64,000 nt of DNA from Siphonodentalium dalli. Taxonomy: Eukaryota; Mollusca; Scaphopoda; Gadilida; Siphonodentaliidae. The stretch is taken from assembly GCA_032622095.1 (NCBI GenBank), contig CP136065.1, forward strand, positions 24,313,141-24,377,140. Direction: 5' to 3'. Shown here one piece after another: positions 15,686 through 26,094 of this stretch (position 1 is its first letter; the number at the start of each line of letters is the position of its first letter). The translations under genes and the position numbers were made by a program. The notes below the pieces were generated by a model. It was not told the origin of the DNA and did not search any database. It saw only the letters and a list, made by a program, of their open reading frames with translations.

Positions 15686-16265
15686 TAATATGTCTTTAAT
15701 TATCACACGAGGTTTATTATAAGCATGCACTTGTTCGCGTGCCAGTAACCATTATATCGGCCTGATTGTGGTCTGCCTGGTAACTGGGGAGTTCGATTGC
15801 ATGCTCAAATCACCGAACCAGCTAGCCACTGAACAACCACAAACCCTCAGACCATCTCTATTGCATGCACTTCACTGATAACCAGGGGTGTTTCAAATGA
15901 TATCACGACATACCGAGAATCATAGCAGACAGAGTTATCCCTCTTGCAATGTCCCAATTTATAAAAACAAAAACAAAAAAAACACAAATTTAATTTGTAT
16001 TTGTCCATTGAAATAAGGCAACATTCGAATAATATTTCAAAAAGTAGCAACCACATTAATCAATCATATGGTATCAGATGACAAAGTTGGAACTAACTGT
16101 AATTGTAATCAAAATAATTGTGAATTTGTGACGAATGTTCGAAAATAAACTAACGACAACGTGTTCGTCAAGAAAAACAATTAAATAAATGACTCGATAT
16201 AATAGTATGCAACTTGCAACAAAAAAACCGTTCGAGTTGCCTATGTGACAAAAGAATATATGCAA
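15686..16265. other. Gene-free flank of the satellite
   Basis: AT-rich sequence with no recognised gene. A short stretch around 15760-15815 loosely resembles a tRNA-derived SINE B box (gagttcgattgc), but no cloverleaf can be drawn. Short ORFs on the minus strand have no recognisable domain. Confidence 0.5.
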
Positions 16266-16269
16266 TTAA

Positions 16270-16763
16270 AGGTACGGTTGGCCTTGGAGGTGGGTATCCT
16301 GTGAAAATATTTCCACCCGTCAAAAACCGCCACAAACAGAAAGAACAACAAAATGTAGACAGACTTTGTCCGTATACAAATAAGAAATATCGCATAAACA
16401 GTATTTTATTGTCATATTTTTTACCATTGTTATGTAAACAAAAGCATAAAAAGTAACTTTTCTAGTGTTTGTTTATATTATGATGGTAAACATAAAGAGC
16501 GTTCTTTGTGGGTGAATTCCTGATATGGAACGAATAAAGAGCGTTTATGCCATTTGTGTGTGATTAGCCAGCAGCATTGTGTTGTCTTCTGTAACACAAT
16601 CAGGCTCTTGCTTAGGTAAAATATAGTAAATCTTTTTGATAACATGCTGTTTACGCGATGGTCATGGTATATATGAACGAAATTGTATGCGTTTTAATGT
16701 TTTTCTGTTTAGGGTGATTCGAACAAATATGAATATTTTCGACAACTAAGGCCTCACGTGCCT
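16270..16763 (+). mobile_element. TTAA-flanked MITE, copy in left half of an inverted pair
   Basis: A 494-bp non-coding element bounded by TTAA on both sides (16266-16269 and 16764-16767). The ends are AGGTACGG... and ...CACGTGCCT. Internal landmarks shared with the copies at 25581 and 45007 are a GCC-rich end (GGTGGGTATCCTG), an ACCGCCACAAACAGAAAG-like block, and two ATAAAGAGCGTT blocks. A second copy in opposite orientation follows after a 94-bp spacer. No transposase is encoded, so it is non-autonomous. Confidence 0.8.
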
Positions 16764-16865
16764 TTAAGGGCTTTGTGGACCCAGTTTTTCCGAAATCTGA
16801 TCGAATTCAAATAAAGGATTCTGTTCATGTATAATAGTAATAATAGAATTGATGCAACATTTTAA

Positions 16866-17360
16866 AGGCACGTGAGGCCTTGGTTGTCGAAAATATTCAT
16901 ATTTGTTCCAATCACCGTAAACAGAAAAAACAGTAAAACGCATACAGTTTCGTTCATATATACCATGACCATCGCGTAAACAGCATGTTATCATAAAGAC
17001 CTACTATATTGTACCTAAACAAGAGCCTGATTGTGTTACAGAAGACAGCACAATGCTACTGGCTAATCACACACAAATGGCATAAACGCTCTTTATTAGT
17101 TCCATATCAGGAATTCACCCACAAAGAACGCTCTTTATGTTTACCATCATAATATAAACAAACATCAGAAAAGTAACTTTTTATGCTTTTGTTTACATAA
17201 CAATGGTCAACCATATGACAATAACATACTGTTTATGCGATATTTCTTATTTGTATACGGACAAAGACTGTCTACATTTTGATGTTCTTTCTGTTTGTGG
17301 CGGTTTTTGACGGTTGGAAATATTTTCACAGGATACCCACCGCCAAGGCCAACCGTACCT
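16866..17360 (-). mobile_element. TTAA-flanked MITE, inverted partner copy
   Basis: A 495-bp reverse-complement copy of the element at 16270-16763. It is bounded by TTAA at 16862-16865 and 17361-17364. The two copies face each other and form a large hairpin with a 94-bp loop (16768-16861). They differ at scattered positions, which suggests either an old inverted duplication or two insertions. Confidence 0.8.
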
Positions 17361-17364
17361 TTAA

Positions 17365-17572
17365 AAGTATACTTCATGGTGGATTATGTTAGAAATACAA
17401 AATGTGAACTTTATTGAGATTTAAAAAAAATAAAATTTACAGGCAATGGTCCAAGAAAAACAAAGTTCATATCTAAGAATCAAATATGGGAATATGTACT
17501 GAACACTGTGATGAATGATGCACTACAAAAACATATTATATTTCTTGAGCGTTCTGTGAAAAAATTACTTTG
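17365..17572 (+). repeat. Direct repeat flanking a foldback, copy 1
   Basis: Starts with AAAGTATACTTCATGGTGG and runs through GAATGATGCACTAC. It is nearly identical to 18722-18934 in the same orientation, with small indels in the A runs. A more diverged relative of this segment also lies inside the foldback between the two copies. Confidence 0.75.
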
Positions 17573-17757
17573 AACCAGTTGTTGACAAATGATATACTAA
17601 CTTCACAATATGGTTGACTGAGAGCCAGCAGTTTCACGGGGTCTCACCTGCCTCTGAGAACTGGTTCGCATTCAGTTTTGGACACAGTGTGCACTCGCCA
17701 ATGTCACGGTTCGTTTCAGTTCGAGAAAATATAAGTGGCATTTTGCACAGACGAAGG

Positions 17758-18682
17758 TGAGATTTCCCCAAATTTAATGGATTCCAAATTAAAGGTTTAT
17801 GTTCACTTTTATTAGTAATCACAGTAACCAAACACATGAATGCAACATGTTAGGAGTATTATTCATGGTAGATTATGTTAGAAATTCAAAATGTGAAATT
17901 TGTATAAGTTTTTTTAATCTATTTTTACGAACCCAAATTCAACAAACACAAAGATCATATCTAACAAAAAAATATGGCAATGTGTACAGAAAACTGTGAA
18001 GAATGATGAACAATAAAGATATTCTCACATTTCTTCAGTTGTATTAAGAGTTTTGGCTTGGAAGCAGTTGTTTACAAATGGTAGATTTCATTGCTCAGAA
18101 AAGCTATTTGGGAACTTAATTTGATGGGTCAAGATAATGTTCACTCAAGCCAGCTGTGATTATGACCAGCCAGTGCTGAACCATGCGCATACTATATCCT
18201 GATTCAGGCTGATTGGTGACAGTTTCTGGGCTATGGGTTACCCCAGATTGGGGATTACACAGTTCTTTTGTCAAGAGTTTCACAACAAACCACTGTCCAC
18301 AGATATTAACATTTAACTGCCACCTCACTACAAGCGATGTCAGGAAAGTAACAAATTATTTGTAAACAATTGGTTCTTAGTAATTTTATCAAAGAATGCT
18401 TGATAAATATGAATATTATTTTATTGTTCATCATTCTTCAGTGTTCAGTACACATTGCCATATTTTTTTCTTTGATATGGAGTTATGGACTTTGTGTTTA
18501 TTGATTTTGGGTTCGAAAAAATAGATTTTAAAAACCTCTATAAATTTCACATTTATTATTTCTAACATATTCCACCATGAATAATACTCTTAAACTGTTG
18601 CATTCATGTGTTTGGTTACTGTGATTACTAACAAAAGTTAATATAAACCTTTATTTTGACGCCATAAAATTTGGGGGAAATT
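17758..18682. mobile_element. Foldback element with arms of about 335 bp
   Basis: The left arm (about 17758-18095) and right arm (about 18350-18682) are reverse complements. The pairing runs from CCCCAAATTTAATGG / CCCCCAAATTTTATGG at the outer ends, through GTAATCACAGTAACCAAACA, to TTGTTTACAAAT at the inner ends. The inner 254 bp are not repeated. No protein domain is visible, so this is a non-autonomous foldback-type element. Confidence 0.75.
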
Positions 18683-18721
18683 GGGTTAGCAAAGTCCTTA
18701 ATACTGATGTAACATTTTAAG

Positions 18722-18934
18722 AGTATACTTCATGGTGGATTATGTTAGAAATACAAAATGTGAACTTTATGGAGATTTAAAAAAATTAAATTTACAGGCA
18801 ATGGTCCAAGAAAAAACAAAGTCCATATCTAAGAATCAAATATGGGAATATGTACTGAACAATGTGATGAATGATGCACTACAAAAAAAAAAAATATTTT
18901 CTTGAGCGTTCTTTGAAAATATTACTTTGGTCAA
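18722..18934 (+). repeat. Direct repeat flanking a foldback, copy 2
   Basis: Second copy of the 17365-17572 segment, beginning AGTATACTTCATGGTGGATT. Just after it, at 18938, is the sequence aacaaagcccttaaact. This is the reverse complement of the spacer start at 16764 (ttaagggctttgt), so parts of one older repeat appear on both sides of the MITE pair. Confidence 0.7.
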
Positions 18935-18949
18935 CAAAGCCCTTAAACT

Positions 18950-19405
18950 AAATTTACTTATCTCCAAATTGATGACTGTCTTCGAACTATTATGCATAGA
19001 TGGAATGACGCGTGGTGGACAGGCCGACAACAACGGTCCCAGGCTGACAAACCCAGCCGGAGCCGAATAAACCTGATCCTGAGAGTGGCTATAACTGCCA
19101 AGCTTGACCGAGTCGAATCGGGTGGATGGTTGTGTACGAGGAGCACCCGATGAGTAGATAGCTGAGCTAACGCTCACGATCCGTGACCAATTATGTTCAC
19201 ACAGACAATTACTCACCCATAACCAGCCAATTCTCATTCTAAGTTGAACTTGATCCAAACATATCTGATTCCTATCTAATTAATACATGAAACATATTAT
19301 ATAAACATTTAACAATAGTTTTGACAATATATTATAGGTAGGTGAATTAGAAAGCGGATTAAACAACAGGCCCATACACGTTGTTTTTTATTAAGTGTAG
19401 CGGAT
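18950..19405. other. No recognised gene
   Basis: Mixed sequence of slightly higher GC at 19000-19230. A 140-codon minus-strand frame crosses it and has no recognisable domain, and no splice structure could be drawn. I see no RNA gene. Confidence 0.4.
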
Positions 19406-19411
19406 GCAGAT

Positions 19412-19492
19412 TTGCCCCTCCTGTAATGTTCAAACAAGTGGATGTCTTTATTAACTGCTCTATTCTAATGAACATTACAAGAGGGACAACTC
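19412..19492. repeat. Short inverted repeat
   Basis: TTGCCCCTCCTGTAATGTTC at 19412-19431 is matched, as its reverse complement with a few changes, by GAACATTACAAGAGGGACAA near 19470-19489. The stem is about 20 bp with a loop of about 38 nt. It may be a very short MITE. Confidence 0.55.
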
Positions 19493-20205
19493 TATCTGCT
19501 ATGCTCCTCATTATAAAATCACCAAATTTTAAATCACCTCAGTTGGTGCATACCTGATCCAGTATAGAGGTAGTAATGTTTTTGCTGTTCTTTGGTTGTA
19601 ATATGGTCCAGGTTAAAGCCACACCGGTTTGCAGGAGCCAAATACTATAATTAAAAGAAAAAAAATATATATATATATACTAAAGTAAATCATATTTACT
19701 GGTATTTGGTTGCCTTTGCTATTTTCTAAAGTGGCATGCTGTAGCATACCAGCTAACTCCACAATGGACCTGTGATGCATGTCTTGGCTATGTGAATAAA
19801 GTATGCCTTTTTGACTGCTAGTTGTCATTTGAACTCTGCCGGGAATCGTACGATCAGACAGGAATCTGTTTCCTGTTACATAAGTTTGCTCCCCTTTTGT
19901 TTTGCGCCCCGGTCTCTCCGTTACGTGGAGAAGGGGGGTCAGACGGGAACGAATGGAAATATTATACAAGTAATGGTAATGATAGAAAGTAAATAAATAA
20001 CTAACACAGAGATACAAAGTCCAGCACTGATCGAAGAATCGATGAAAACCAAAATAAAAGTAAAAAATCAAATGAGAGAACCGCATGGATAAATGCCAAT
20101 GTATGGAAAATAGGAGAGGAATGGAAAACCCAGATAAAAGAAGGTGAAGGCTTGGTTATCGCAGCCCAAGACCAAAGTCTCCCAACAAGATCCTTCCACC
20201 ATATA
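19493..20205. other. No recognised gene; short AT microsatellite
   Basis: Contains an A-rich run followed by (AT)n near 19660-19680. A 157-codon minus-strand frame (19613-20086) shows no recognisable family, and its N-terminal half is only aromatic-rich low complexity. I do not call it a gene. Confidence 0.4.
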
Positions 20206-20208
20206 ATA

Positions 20209-20425
20209 CTTAACCCTTTATATATACTTAATGGATTCTCACACCTTGTTAAAAAGTGTATATAGTAATGGTCTATATATTATTCTTTTGGATACAGGTA
20301 ACATAAGCAGACGACAGATCATACAAATGCAGAAGGAACCCCATTTATTGAGGGGAAATGTTCAGATAATAAGTTGTCGTTTGTTGAACTTATTATCATA
20401 AAATATCCTACGGGATAACTACTCA
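20209..20425 (+). repeat. Dispersed repeat (family of 52905-53115), copy 1
   Basis: Shares ordered blocks with 52905-53115: AATGGATTCTC, aatggtcta, an ATAAGCAGACGACAGAT-like block, GGGAAATGTTCAGATAATAAG, and a ...AACTACTC end. Pieces of the same family also lie at 31430-31510, 31925-32010 and 32140-32235. No coding content. Confidence 0.65.
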
Positions 20426-20429
20426 CCAA

Positions 20430-21720
20430 TGAGTGGTTATAGCTAGGTTACAAGCTACTAATTATATAGAGTTACGCATCTTGAATTTGTGTAGGGGAAC
20501 TGAACTCGAGTCAGCATAAAAAAAAATTCTGGCTGCTAATTGGTTGATTATCATTGAGGGAAATATCCCTAATCGGGAACAGAAAATCATAGTCTACGTA
20601 AATATGGCGATCGTGTATGTTTAGATGTCCAGGAAGAGTCTGCATCGATGGTGGTGTCCATAAGTTACGGAAGGGGTCTGCGTATTTTTATGCTGCTGAT
20701 TTTTGTGCAGTAAATGGGGTAGTTGTGGAAATGCAAGATTATCGTTTGATAAAAATACCGAAAAGGGCGCGTTTGTTGTCACATACTGGTGCAGCGGATG
20801 ACGTTCTAATGGAAAATTGACCACTTGAAGTTCAAATAGGCTTAACCCATGGCCGGCGGGACTTTTAGTTAACACTGTCGCCCATGGAAAATAATTAGCT
20901 GTTTGTAACCTAGACTTAGTACAGACGGCATTGATCATATAAATGGCGGCTATATGGTTAGTTCCAGGAATCCGTGGACCACAACACCCGACTGCCCCGC
21001 CATTGCTAAGAGAGGGCATATAGAACTTCATGTCATGCAATTGTTGCTCGATACATCCATTTCCAAATATGTCATCACCACAATATTAAAACCACTGGGG
21101 AATAGCATGAACATATAATCCAAGTTCAGAGACGACATGGTGAGAATGTAATGATTTTGTTGGATTTCCCAACTATTGAACAGGTTTACCAAAATTGTGG
21201 GGGTGGGGAGATGGTCCCATATAATTATGTATACGTAATTTGGTAAAATGTATAGTATAGATCGATACATACACGGAATACTGTTACACAGATTTTATAT
21301 ACAACGAAAACACTCATATTAAAGGTACTCAATCAGATTCGATGGTCCACATATAATCATATTCCGACGCGTGACGACGATATTCTTTTAAATGCCGCTT
21401 CAGCTATCAGAATCGATTAATTTCCCCAAACATAATGTTAACCACAGTCAACTATATAGTATAACATTGCCCGAAACGTGTTATTTATTAAAATGTTGTT
21501 CGATGAAATTTGGTCTTATTATCAACACAAAGCCTCTTGATTTTAGAGCTATCCATCTTCGTCCACAATTTGGTCGGCTCGTCAACTTTATACGATGCCA
21601 CTAATACGTCTCGATGGTGAACAATAATCGATTTCATCAAAATCGATATCTAATAACTCTGAGCTTTGATAGGTGGGTTCCTCGACTCGAATCAAATATT
21701 GTTTACCCCCGAAAGCACAT
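20430..21720. other. No recognised gene
   Basis: Open frames of 139 codons (20621-21040, minus) and 67-70 codons (plus) overlap one another and match no family I recognise. No tRNA or other RNA gene is visible. Confidence 0.4.
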
Positions 21721-21845
21721 AAATAGTAATTGAGGGGCCCTTAATAAATAGTAATTGAGGGGCGCTTAATAAATAGTAATTGAGGGGAGCTTAATAAATA
21801 GTAATTGAGGGGCGCTTAATAAATAGTAATTGAGGGGCGCTTCAT
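21721..21845. repeat. 25-bp minisatellite, 5 copies
   Basis: Five units starting at 21721, 21746, 21771, 21796 and 21821. Each begins AAATAGTAATTGAGGGG and ends cgcttaat, with single-base changes. The unit length equals that of the big satellite, but the sequence is unrelated. The right end abuts a truncated MITE. Confidence 0.9.
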
Positions 21846-21859
21846 CGGATTATGTATCT

Positions 21860-22131
21860 TTATAGGTGGCGTTCTTTTCAGAAATATTTATATTTGTTCA
21901 AATCGCCATCAACAGAAGAAACACCAACATATATACAGTTCCGCTCATATGCCAAACATAATCAGCGCGTAAATAGTATATTGTCGTCAAGACGTACAAT
22001 GGTGTATGTAAACAAGAGAATGTTCGTGTTACAAAGTTGTGCTTCTGTTTACATAACACGTCGCAATTCCATTGGTTAATCACATACGGACGATTTTAGC
22101 AGCATACCCACCGCCAACGCCGCCCGTATCT
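21860..22131 (+). mobile_element. Internally deleted copy of the TTAA MITE
   Basis: The left part matches the family (GAAATATTTATATTTGTTCA, atcgccatcaacagaag, CATAATCAGCGCGTAAATAG). The right end is ACCCACCGCCAACGCCGCCC followed by gtatc and TTAA at 22132-22135. The central 'aacgctctttat' blocks are missing, so it is about 270 bp instead of about 515 bp. Its left terminus has lost a clear TTAA. Confidence 0.7.
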
Positions 22132-22135
22132 TTAA

Positions 22136-23340
22136 GGCGGTTATAGAAGATTATCAGCTTGTTTAAATTTCGGCACAGACGTGAGATAAACGCTCTTTAT
22201 TTTTGTCATTATAAGGAATAGACCAACAATTATCGCTCTTTATTGTTTCTTGAAGAAAAACGTCAGGTTTTATACGCATTATAGTTAAGTTCATTTTACA
22301 GTCCTTTGTTTCTTGGTAGAAAGTAGACGAACGTTTTTGCATGAATACATATGAACCTATTTGCACGAGGATATGTTGCAGCACCCGATGTGTACTCTTT
22401 ATAATGTGTTTTCACTGCGCCATCCAACGGAATAACGGATATAAGTTAACTATGGGCTTATTAGAGCATCATTATTAAACCCTCTATTGAATGTCCTCAT
22501 AGTAGTTAACATCCATACACAATTTAATTGAGATCCGAGGACTATTTGTTCAAGTTATGACCTGAACTGATATCGGACGACCCAAAAAGCCAACATTTCC
22601 AGATACACAAAGATGAATAACTCTTGAATGGAAAATTCGAACAAAATGATGGAACCCTCTATTGTATGTACTCATAGTATAGTGAACACCCATACCAAAT
22701 TTCATTGAGATCCGAGCACTACTATTCAAGAATATATTTCTTAGTCATTATCTGTTTCTTAATGTATACTTCACTGTATACGTGAAGGTCCAAACTCTAA
22801 ATTTCACGATTTAAGTGAATTTGTGAGTGATTTTGCTTCGCGTCACATACAATTTTTCCTGGATAATTAATTTGATGTTTATTGCGATATCGACTCACAA
22901 AAGTCAGAGAAAACATGCAATTTTGTGTTGGGACATTCGCCTACAGTGCAGTACATTATTAAGGAAAAGATAACAACTAAGAATACCCGCGTGTTATATT
23001 TTCGACTTAAAAGGGTTCCCATGTTTTGTATTGATGGCATGATCTAAACAATAAATATGGTTTGAATGTTGTATAATTACAACTACTTTCGCTTTGACTA
23101 AAATGCGTGCATTTGATTGGTCAAGGCCCTTAGATACGCTTGGTAGCGACAATATCTATCAGTGGAGGGAAGTGTCGTTTCCCGCATCACTGGGGTAGTG
23201 ATACCTTTAAAAGTTCGCAAACCAAGTCGAATATCCATGGGGCGAATTTACCCGGAATTTTACCAATCAAATCGCAAGAAATCACTTCCGTTTCTAGTGG
23301 TAACGCAAGACGCCAAATATCAGCGAAAAATTATCGCCGA
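22136..23340. other. No recognised gene; MITE debris
   Basis: A fragment with aaacgctctttat / atcgctctttattg at 22190-22250 is a remnant of the TTAA MITE family. The rest contains only short overlapping frames. Confidence 0.45.
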
Positions 23341-23492
23341 TTAACCCTTTACCCAACAAACCGGCCAAAACCGGCCAAATAAACCTTCAACAGCCTAAAA
23401 TATCTTCGGTCTGTCTCAATAAAACCATACACATATGGATATCATTGGAACCGGCTCCTTGACCACATTGTGATAGTTACAGTTAGCCATGT

Positions 23493-23561
23493 GCCAATGC
23501 ATTCTCTTATATATGCGAGTCGACCATAGGTCGCCTCGCATATATAAGAGAATGCATTGGC
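23493..23561 (+). repeat. 69-bp hairpin, forward type (copy A)
   Basis: A 27-bp arm (GCCAATGCATTCTC ... ATATGCGAG) pairs perfectly with its mirror. In the middle is a T/C mismatch, then CGACC-ATA-GGTCG. The orientation is marked by the central TCGACCATAGGTCGC. Confidence 0.9.
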
Positions 23562-23640
23562 CTAAAAAAAATCTTTTTTTAACACTTTTTACCATTTTTT
23601 CTTACATTCTTTAACAATTTAATAATTTTTAATGTGTTAA

Positions 23641-23709
23641 GCCAATGCATTCTCTTATATATGCGAGGCGACCTATGGTCGACTCGCATATATAAGAGAA
23701 TGCATTGGC
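23641..23709 (-). repeat. 69-bp hairpin, reverse type (copy A)
   Basis: Same hairpin as at 23493 but reverse-complemented, with central GCGACCTATGGTCGA. The pair of hairpins therefore forms a larger inverted repeat with a spacer of about 79 bp. Confidence 0.9.
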
Positions 23710-23739
23710 ACAGGGCCCTTCTGTTGGGTAAAGGGTTAA

Positions 23740-24298
23740 ACAGCAAAATAGTACATTAATTTATTTGGGGATAAAAGAATGTATTACATAACTATTCCAC
23801 CATTAGTATTAGCATTTATCCAGCTTCGTGCCAATAACAATATGACATGGCAGTGGTCATGAGAGCATAGAATGCACCTTTGTAGCGACTGTTTACGTTT
23901 CGAGTCGCCGGAGACCACAAATTCGGTGGCGAAGTTTGGGAACACCGCTTCGGAATCGCTATCGAATCGGACTGCCTTTATGACAATACATGTTCTAGAA
24001 TCGTTTTAAATAAGAAAAATTTACACCAGCAAGTACAGTTTAATAGTTTACGGGTGTTGTCTCTTGCTTTTGTGTAGTTGGAATGTCGGAAACAGCGATC
24101 GAATTGGGTGTGTTCATCTCTAACTTCCGGTCGGTCGCCTAATTTATTCTCGACCCAATTTCCCATTTCGGTTAAAAGAGCAACTGAGTCCAGACACAAA
24201 TATCACTTGGGTATTTTTACTATTTTAGTGTTTTTAATAGTTTCTTTAAAAAGAACTTGTTTAATCACCAACTAATATGCGGATTGTCGTAATTATAA
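23740..24298. other. No recognised gene
   Basis: Short overlapping frames on both strands (for example 23978-24199, minus). No domain, RNA gene or repeat was recognised. Confidence 0.4.
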
Positions 24299-24467
24299 GC
24301 AATCAACGTCGTTTTCGATGCATCTGTCGGCGTATAGAAGTGTCGGATGCCGAACTACATACTTTGTATAATTTCGCATAATTTCGTTTCGCGAAATTAT
24401 ACAGTATGTAATTCGGCATCCGACACTTCTATACGCCGACAGATGCATCGAAAACGACGTTGATTGC
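24299..24467. repeat. Near-perfect long hairpin
   Basis: Arms of about 77-79 bp (24299-24377 and 24391-24467) with a 13-nt loop. The left arm begins GCAATCAACGTCGTTTTCG and the right arm ends CGAAAACGACGTTGATTGC, with only two or three mismatches. It is unlike any other hairpin in the window. Confidence 0.9.
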
Positions 24468-25576
24468 ATATATGAACACTCAGATTAGCCAAAGGTCGCG
24501 ATGACGACAATTTCAGAAAAATAGCCGTACATTATCTGAACAGCATCATTTTTCTCCACCAGCATCAGAGCAATTCCGCATGACGCATGACCCAGCATAA
24601 TATTGCAAATTAGCAGGACAACTTTTAAAGCCACTTGGCGATTTGCGCTCGAAAATACACCTATAATAGTATTCGCTTTTTAGATTTCCGCGTTATCGAA
24701 GTAGGTCGATAGATACTTTAACTACATTTCTACGACATTATATGTCACGAAGACGTAAGGAAGTCATAAAAAATACAAATTTGAACACGATGTTTACCCC
24801 CCCCCCCCCCCAAGCCATGTGACGGTATGAAACAGAAAAGAGCGTTCCGTGTTAGTCTATTCCTGATAAGGTAGAAATAAAGAGCGTTTGTTTCAATTGT
24901 GTGCGAACAATTGATTGAAAGTAATTGAAGAGCACACGAAGCCGGTATAACAATATTTCGTGTATTTGTCATCCTATATTATACCTCCTTCCAAATTACA
25001 TCGACATAATTTGGTAGCTCGAATGAGCCATGTCCGTTTAAACAGGGGTGATTTGTATCGAGCTGCATGCGCGATGTCTGGTACGGATGCACGTGGTCCG
25101 GCGGATGAACTTTCCTATTTAATAAACAAAGTATAGTTCGTCTACATCAGACGATGTTGTGATGCTATAATTAGACTTCGGTTTGTGGCAGCGGAAGTGC
25201 ACATACATGTGAGGAATGGATACTAACAGAGCAGGTATGTCTGCGTATTTTAGAACAATCATCAGCACAAATCGCCAATGTTGTAACTGTGCTGACTGTG
25301 TGGAAAATATACAACCAAGCTGTAAAAGTGTGCGTGTGACTGCCGCAATCCGATACGATACATGCAGCCGAATACGCTCGTTTCGTGTTTGTTTACAATC
25401 ATTGCCGCGTCCTTGACATTTGTTAACATCAACGCGAACCAGCAGTGGTGTGTTGCTCAATTTATAGGCTACTGTATTTCTATACACGGCAGTGTAAAAA
25501 CTGATAAAATGATACAGTACCATGCACAATAGTATAAAAGCTTGCATTAACACGCATGATAGTATAAACGCTTGCA
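24468..25576. other. No recognised gene; C15 run and MITE remnant
   Basis: A run of 15 C lies at 24797-24811. The segment 24830-24900 (agagcgttccgtg, ataaagagcgttt) is a decayed piece of the TTAA MITE. A 155-codon minus frame (25119-25586) has no recognisable family, and its start lies inside the next MITE. Confidence 0.45.
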
Positions 25577-25580
25577 TTAA

Positions 25581-26090
25581 AGGCACGGGTGGTGTTCGTT
25601 GCAGAAATATTCATATTTCCAATCGCCATCAACAGAAGGAATATTAAAATATATATAGTTTTGTTCATATGCCAAACATAATCAGCGCGTAAGTAGTATA
25701 TTGTCGTCAAGACGTACGATGGTGTACGTAAACCAGAGCCTGTTCTTGTTACAGAGGTTTTGCTTCTGTTTACATAACACAGCGCAAGTTAATTGGTTAA
25801 TCACACACAACTGATATAAACGCTCTTTATTATTTCCATATCAGGAAAACAGTAACAATAACGCTCTTTATGTTTACCATATCCGGATCTAAACAAAAAG
25901 CCAGGTTACCTAACAAAGAAAAGCATTTGACAATAACATACTGTTTATGCCATATATATTTCTTATAGGTATACGAACAAAGTATGTCTATATTATACTA
26001 TTCTTTCTGTTTATGGCGGTTTTTGACGGAGCTGAATATATTAACAGCATAGCTGAGCATACCCACATCCAACGCCGCCCGTATATATTT
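25581..26090 (+). mobile_element. TTAA-flanked MITE, full copy
   Basis: A 510-bp element between TTAA sites (25577-25580 and 26091-26094). The left end is AGGCACGGGTGGTGTTCG and the right end is CCAACGCCGCCCGTATATAT. The internal order matches 45007-45526: an atcgccatcaacagaag block, CATAATCAGCGCGTAA, two AACGCTCTTTAT blocks and TATGGCGGTTTTTGACGGAG. The ends are imperfect inverted repeats. No transposase. Confidence 0.82.
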
Positions 26091-26094
26091 TTAA

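Larger units (their letters stand above)
23345..23735 (+). mobile_element. piggyBac-like MITE with double hairpin, copy A
   Basis: A 391-bp element between TTAA duplications (23341-23344 and 23736-23739). The terminal inverted repeats are CCCTTTACCCAACA and TGTTGGGTAAAGGG. The TTAA target and CCC...GGG ends are the hallmark of piggyBac-superfamily transposition. Inside are a CCGGCCAAAACCGGCC motif near the left end and two 69-bp hairpins (23493-23561 and 23641-23709) in opposite orientation around an AT-rich spacer. No ORF is present, so it is non-autonomous. Confidence 0.85.

Noticed and set aside
15755-15815. Possible tRNA gene or tRNA-derived SINE head
   Set aside because: A B-box-like gagttcgattgc is present, but no A box at the right distance and no cloverleaf could be drawn.
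19613-20086. 157-codon minus-strand frame
   Set aside because: No recognisable domain and biased aromatic composition in the first half. No splice signals or repeats in register support it.
25119-25586. 155-codon minus-strand frame
   Set aside because: It overlaps the left end of a MITE and matches no family. The length is within chance for this AT content.
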